This document shows, piece after piece, positions 61,641 to 64,000 of a stretch of 64,000 bases of DNA. Both the position numbers and the translations under genes were made by a program. A model generated the notes under the pieces. That model saw only the letters and a program-made list of their open reading frames with translations. It made no database searches and was not told where the DNA came from. The DNA is from Hysterangium stoloniferum. Its lineage: Eukaryota; Basidiomycota; Agaricomycetes; Hysterangiales; Hysterangiaceae. Positions within the stretch are counted from its first letter, which is position 1, and each line of letters opens with the position of its first letter. The stretch covers positions 62,001 through 126,000 of the forward strand of contig WHVD01000208.1 of assembly GCA_015178975.1 (NCBI GenBank), written 5' to 3'.

Positions 61641-62623
61641 ATGGGACCAAAACCAACACCACGCAAACCAATGCCGACAGCAGGGCCCTCCACGGGCACT
61701 CCGTATCGGGCGCCGTGGACGGCGGCCCAATTGTTGGCGCGGCGAGAAGAGCAGCGCCAGCTTCGTGAAGCAGCAGAGAGAGAGGCGAGGGAGGCTGAGG
61801 AGGCCCTGGACAAGGAGTACCAGGAAGCATTGGCCGCGGAGGAAGAGGCCGCAAAGGAGAGGGAACGTGAGGCGGAGGAGGCTGCGCGAGTGGCCGCGGA
61901 GAACGCCCGGGTGGCTGCGGAGAAAGCCCGGTTGACCGCGGAGAGGGCCGCCATTGTTGCGGGAAAAGTAAGTCCCAAATTCACTTGTCGATTGTTTACT
62001 GACTTGTGATCTTCAGCGCAAAGCGACAGAGGTGGAGTCCGAGTCCGAGGGGGAGCCAGAGAGCCCCCAAAAGGTAGGCCTCACGTCCATGGAATACCCG
62101 CGGAGACTGACCAACTCAACAGAAGGCAAGGAAGGCGGCGCCAGTCCGTCTTCCGACGCGGAACGAGCCGCGGTGTTCCGGTTGCAATGACCGGAACACG
62201 GAATGCAACCGAAAGGCCGGCCGGGGGCCGGGATGTTATCAATGCGCGCACCTCAAGGCGAGGTGCTCGCTTGTGCACGAGCAGGCCACGGGATCCGGGG
62301 CGCGAGACATAAGCGGGACGGACGGGTTGTCCGGGTTGGACGAGGTCCTTGGACGGATCGCCGAGGGCATCGAGGCCCAAAACGAGTTGCTCCGGAAGAG
62401 CAACAAGGTCCAAATTGTGGTGGCAAAGGAGCTGTCCGGACTCCGCGAGGAGTTTTGGAAGTTCCTGGCGGAGTATGGCGGCTATGTCTTTGAAGAGCCG
62501 CAAGTCGGGAGTTCCGAGGATGCCGGATCGGATGAGGACGGGGTTGCCGCGGAAGTCGCGGAGCTCCCAGAGGAGATAGCTGAGGAAGCAGGGAAAAAGA
62601 ACAGTCCCATAAATGTAGACTGA
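61641..62623 (+). CDS. Antisense, spliced gene in the chromovirus: coiled coil plus Zn(II)2Cys6-like protein
   Basis: Three exons (61641-61967, 62017-62073, 62123-62623) with clean GTAAGT/CAG and GTAGGC/CAG borders, all phase 0, give 294 residues. Residues about 30-105 are an Ala/Glu/Arg-rich coiled coil. Residues 146-176 have six cysteines spaced C-x2-C-x6-C-x9-C-x2-C-x6-C (RCSGCNDR, TECNRKAG, GCYQCAHLKARCS), exactly the spacing range of fungal zinc cluster transcription factors. Then LDEVLGRIAEGIEAQNELL, a second helix, and an acidic C-terminus. It is transcribed from next to the 3' LTR toward pol, tail to tail with it (210 bp between stops). DNA binding is inferred; it could also be a structural or regulatory accessory protein of the element. 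Confidence 0.78.
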
Positions 62624-62832
62624 AAAGTAGTGTAGAATAAAAATAATTTGAATTATAAAAGCAAAGCGTGAAAGAAAAAACATAAAAATTAAAAGTCAAA
62701 GCCAAAGTCCGCGGGGAATCCGCTTAAAGACTTGACAAGACATGTCAGAACCTGTAAAAGCAAAGAGAGACATAGGGCGACAGGGAATAGTGAAAATGAG
62801 TCCAAACGTAACACGGGGTCCGCGGAGTGCGG
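62624..62832. other. Tail-to-tail spacer between antisense gene and pol
   Basis: 209 bp, A-rich at 62630-62700 (probable poly(A) signals such as AATAAAAATAA), no coding feature. Confidence 0.5.
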
Positions 62833-64000
62833 TCAGAGAGACGATAATGGTCCAGGTTTGAGTGGGTAAGCTGTATGAAAGTCAGTAACAATTTCCGTGG
62901 CATTACCGAGTTCCGTGGCCAAAATCCATGAGGTTTCTTCATCGGTACCCTCGTAACCCGCCCACTTGACCAAGTAAAGCAGTTTACAAGTGCGTCGACG
63001 CTTGTCAATTTTTGAATCTAAAATCTGAGAGATTTCAAACTCGGGTTCTCCGTCAATGACGACAGGAGGAGGCGGAGATTGCACGCGATCCGGGATAGTG
63101 TTAGCAGTACAAGGTTCTAGCATAGAGACATGAAATACCGGGTGTACCGCGCGCATGCTATCCGGAAGCCGTAGAGTCCAAGAAACTGAACCTACTTGTG
63201 CGATAATTTCAAAAGGACCTAAATATTTTTCAGCAAGCTTCTTTGATGGACGGGTAGTCCGGAAGAATTGAGCTTTGACATAAACACGGTCGCCAATCTT
63301 GAAGTTTGGTGGCGGGATCCGGTGTTTGTCCGCTGAATGTTGGTATTGCTCTTGGGCAGACAATATTGCAGTCCGGAGTTCCTCGTGGAGCTCGTGGAGG
63401 TCCGTGGTGAACTCTTGAGCACGAACAGAGGCGAGATTTCGTTCTGGATGTACTGTAATATTTGGATTATATCCTTTATTTGCAAAGAACGGGGAAACGC
63501 CAGTAGTGGCCGAGGGTGCATTGTTGTAAGCAAATTCTGCAAGTGGTAACAAGGTTTTCCAATTGTCCTGTTGATAGTTGCAATATACGCGGAGGTATTG
63601 TTCCAATGTCTGGTTGACGCGTTCGGTTTGTCCGTCACCTTCCGGGTGATGTCCGGACGTGAAATGTAATGTCATGTCCAAGGATTTTCCGAGGGATCTA
63701 AAGAAGTGAGACACGAACTCTGATCCTCGATCGGAAGTCACGTGGGACGGAACTCCGTGCTTGGAAAATACGTGGATAATAAAAAGTTCCGCTAACTGCA
63801 CGGACGTAATTGTATCGTAAGTAGGGATGAATATACCTTGTTTTGAGAATCTGTCAACAACGACTAGGATAGCGGAAAAGCCTTCGGAATCCGGCAGGTG
63901 TTCAATGAAATCCATAGATATAGAATTCCACGGGTGTTCCGGTACCGGGAGTTGTTTCAAAAGGCCGTATGGCTTGTGTCGCTGAGATTTCGAGCGGGGA
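62833..64000 (-). CDS. Chromovirus Pol C-terminus: integrase and chromodomain (partial)
   Basis: Open to the window edge. Integrase core: SMDFIEHLPDSEGFSAILVV (first Asp), VTSDRGSEFVS (second Asp), and EGDGQTERVNQTLEQYLR (Glu), with 35 residues between the last two acidic residues (DD35E). The GPY/F module is KLAEKYLGPFEII. The C-terminal chromodomain has EFEISQILDSK, YLVKWAGYEGTDEETSW and is the feature that defines chromoviruses, thought to direct integration to marked chromatin. No stops or frameshifts. The start lies outside the window; upstream RT and gag are not visible. Confidence 0.95.
   Translation of the reverse strand, partial: PRSKSQRHKPYGLLKQLPVPEHPWNSISMDFIEHLPDSEGFSAILVVVDRFSKQGIFIPTYDTITSVQLAELFIIHVFSKHGVPSHVTSDRGSEFVSHFFRSLGKSLDMTLHFTSGHHPEGDGQTERVNQTLEQYLRVYCNYQQDNWKTLLPLAEFAYNNAPSATTGVSPFFANKGYNPNITVHPERNLASVRAQEFTTDLHELHEELRTAILSAQEQYQHSADKHRIPPPNFKIGDRVYVKAQFFRTTRPSKKLAEKYLGPFEIIAQVGSVSWTLRLPDSMRAVHPVFHVSMLEPCTANTIPDRVQSPPPPVVIDGEPEFEISQILDSKIDKRRRTCKLLYLVKWAGYEGTDEETSWILATELGNATEIVTDFHTAYPLKPGPLSSL

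Larger units (their letters stand above)
60610..64000 (-). mobile_element. Ty3/gypsy chromovirus, 3' half (minus strand)
   Basis: Order on the minus strand: pol (integrase with chromodomain, from beyond 64000 to 62833), an oppositely transcribed gene (62623-61641), polypurine tract, 3' LTR. The pol frame is open without stops for its whole visible length and the LTR is CpG-rich, so this copy may be recent and possibly active. Confidence 0.9.

Noticed and set aside
61580-61984. Minus-strand Ala/Ser-rich ORF of 134 codons
   Set aside because: Shadow of the Ala/Glu coiled-coil exon of the plus-strand gene; GC-rich codon mirror.

Overview
This window is nuclear DNA of a filamentous fungus, most likely an agaricomycete basidiomycete. 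The grounds are dense GT-AG introns of about 50-65 nt, the conserved gene set (homoaconitase, Ras, Rho GEF with a CNH domain, DNA polymerase eta, Dbp2 helicase), families typical of basidiomycetes (seven-TM receptor-like proteins, carrier domain of a fungal polyketide synthase) and chromovirus LTRs that begin TGTTACGACC. No species is claimed.

Layout: (1) 1-13.5 kb is one decayed Ty3/gypsy element on the + strand, split by at least four insertions whose target-site duplications can be read: a TG...CA element at 270-4583 (TSD GTTTA) that itself carries a Tc1/mariner element (706-2305, TA), a second Tc1/mariner (5733-7329, TA), a solo LTR (8311-9030, TSD CAAGT) and a 1.33-kb palindromic insertion (10074-11404, TSD CCTTG). 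(2) 13.5-18.6 kb holds a copia 3' end fused in frame to a second, minus-strand copy of the same gypsy gag, then an LTR/leader and another gypsy scrap. (3) 19.6-26.1 kb carries a Rom2-type Rho GEF and a convergent tail-anchored SAM-like protein. (4) 26-36.6 kb is gene-poor: two diverged seven-TM paralogues with a broken polyketide synthase end between them. (5) 36.6-56 kb is a compact housekeeping block: Ras, CIA30 and homoaconitase (sharing a 119-bp divergent promoter), a mitochondrial TMLD/BBOX-like dioxygenase, DNA polymerase eta, a seven-TM receptor with a long tail, Dbp2 and a small CRIB protein. (6) 57.6-64 kb is an LTR graveyard ending in a well-preserved Ty3/gypsy chromovirus on the minus strand (integrase plus chromodomain, PPT and 3' LTR).

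The most striking item is in that last element. Between pol and the 3' LTR, on the opposite strand, lies a three-exon gene with its own TATA box and a tandem 29/30-bp repeat upstream. It encodes an alanine/glutamate-rich coiled coil followed by a perfect Zn(II)2Cys6-like cysteine pattern. Other leads are a 674-nt Dbp2 intron at the place expected of the conserved DBP2 autoregulatory intron, the 1.33-kb foldback insertion, and a duplicated FWAAYE motif in the receptor tail. Exon borders are stated where phase could be checked by hand and called approximate elsewhere.
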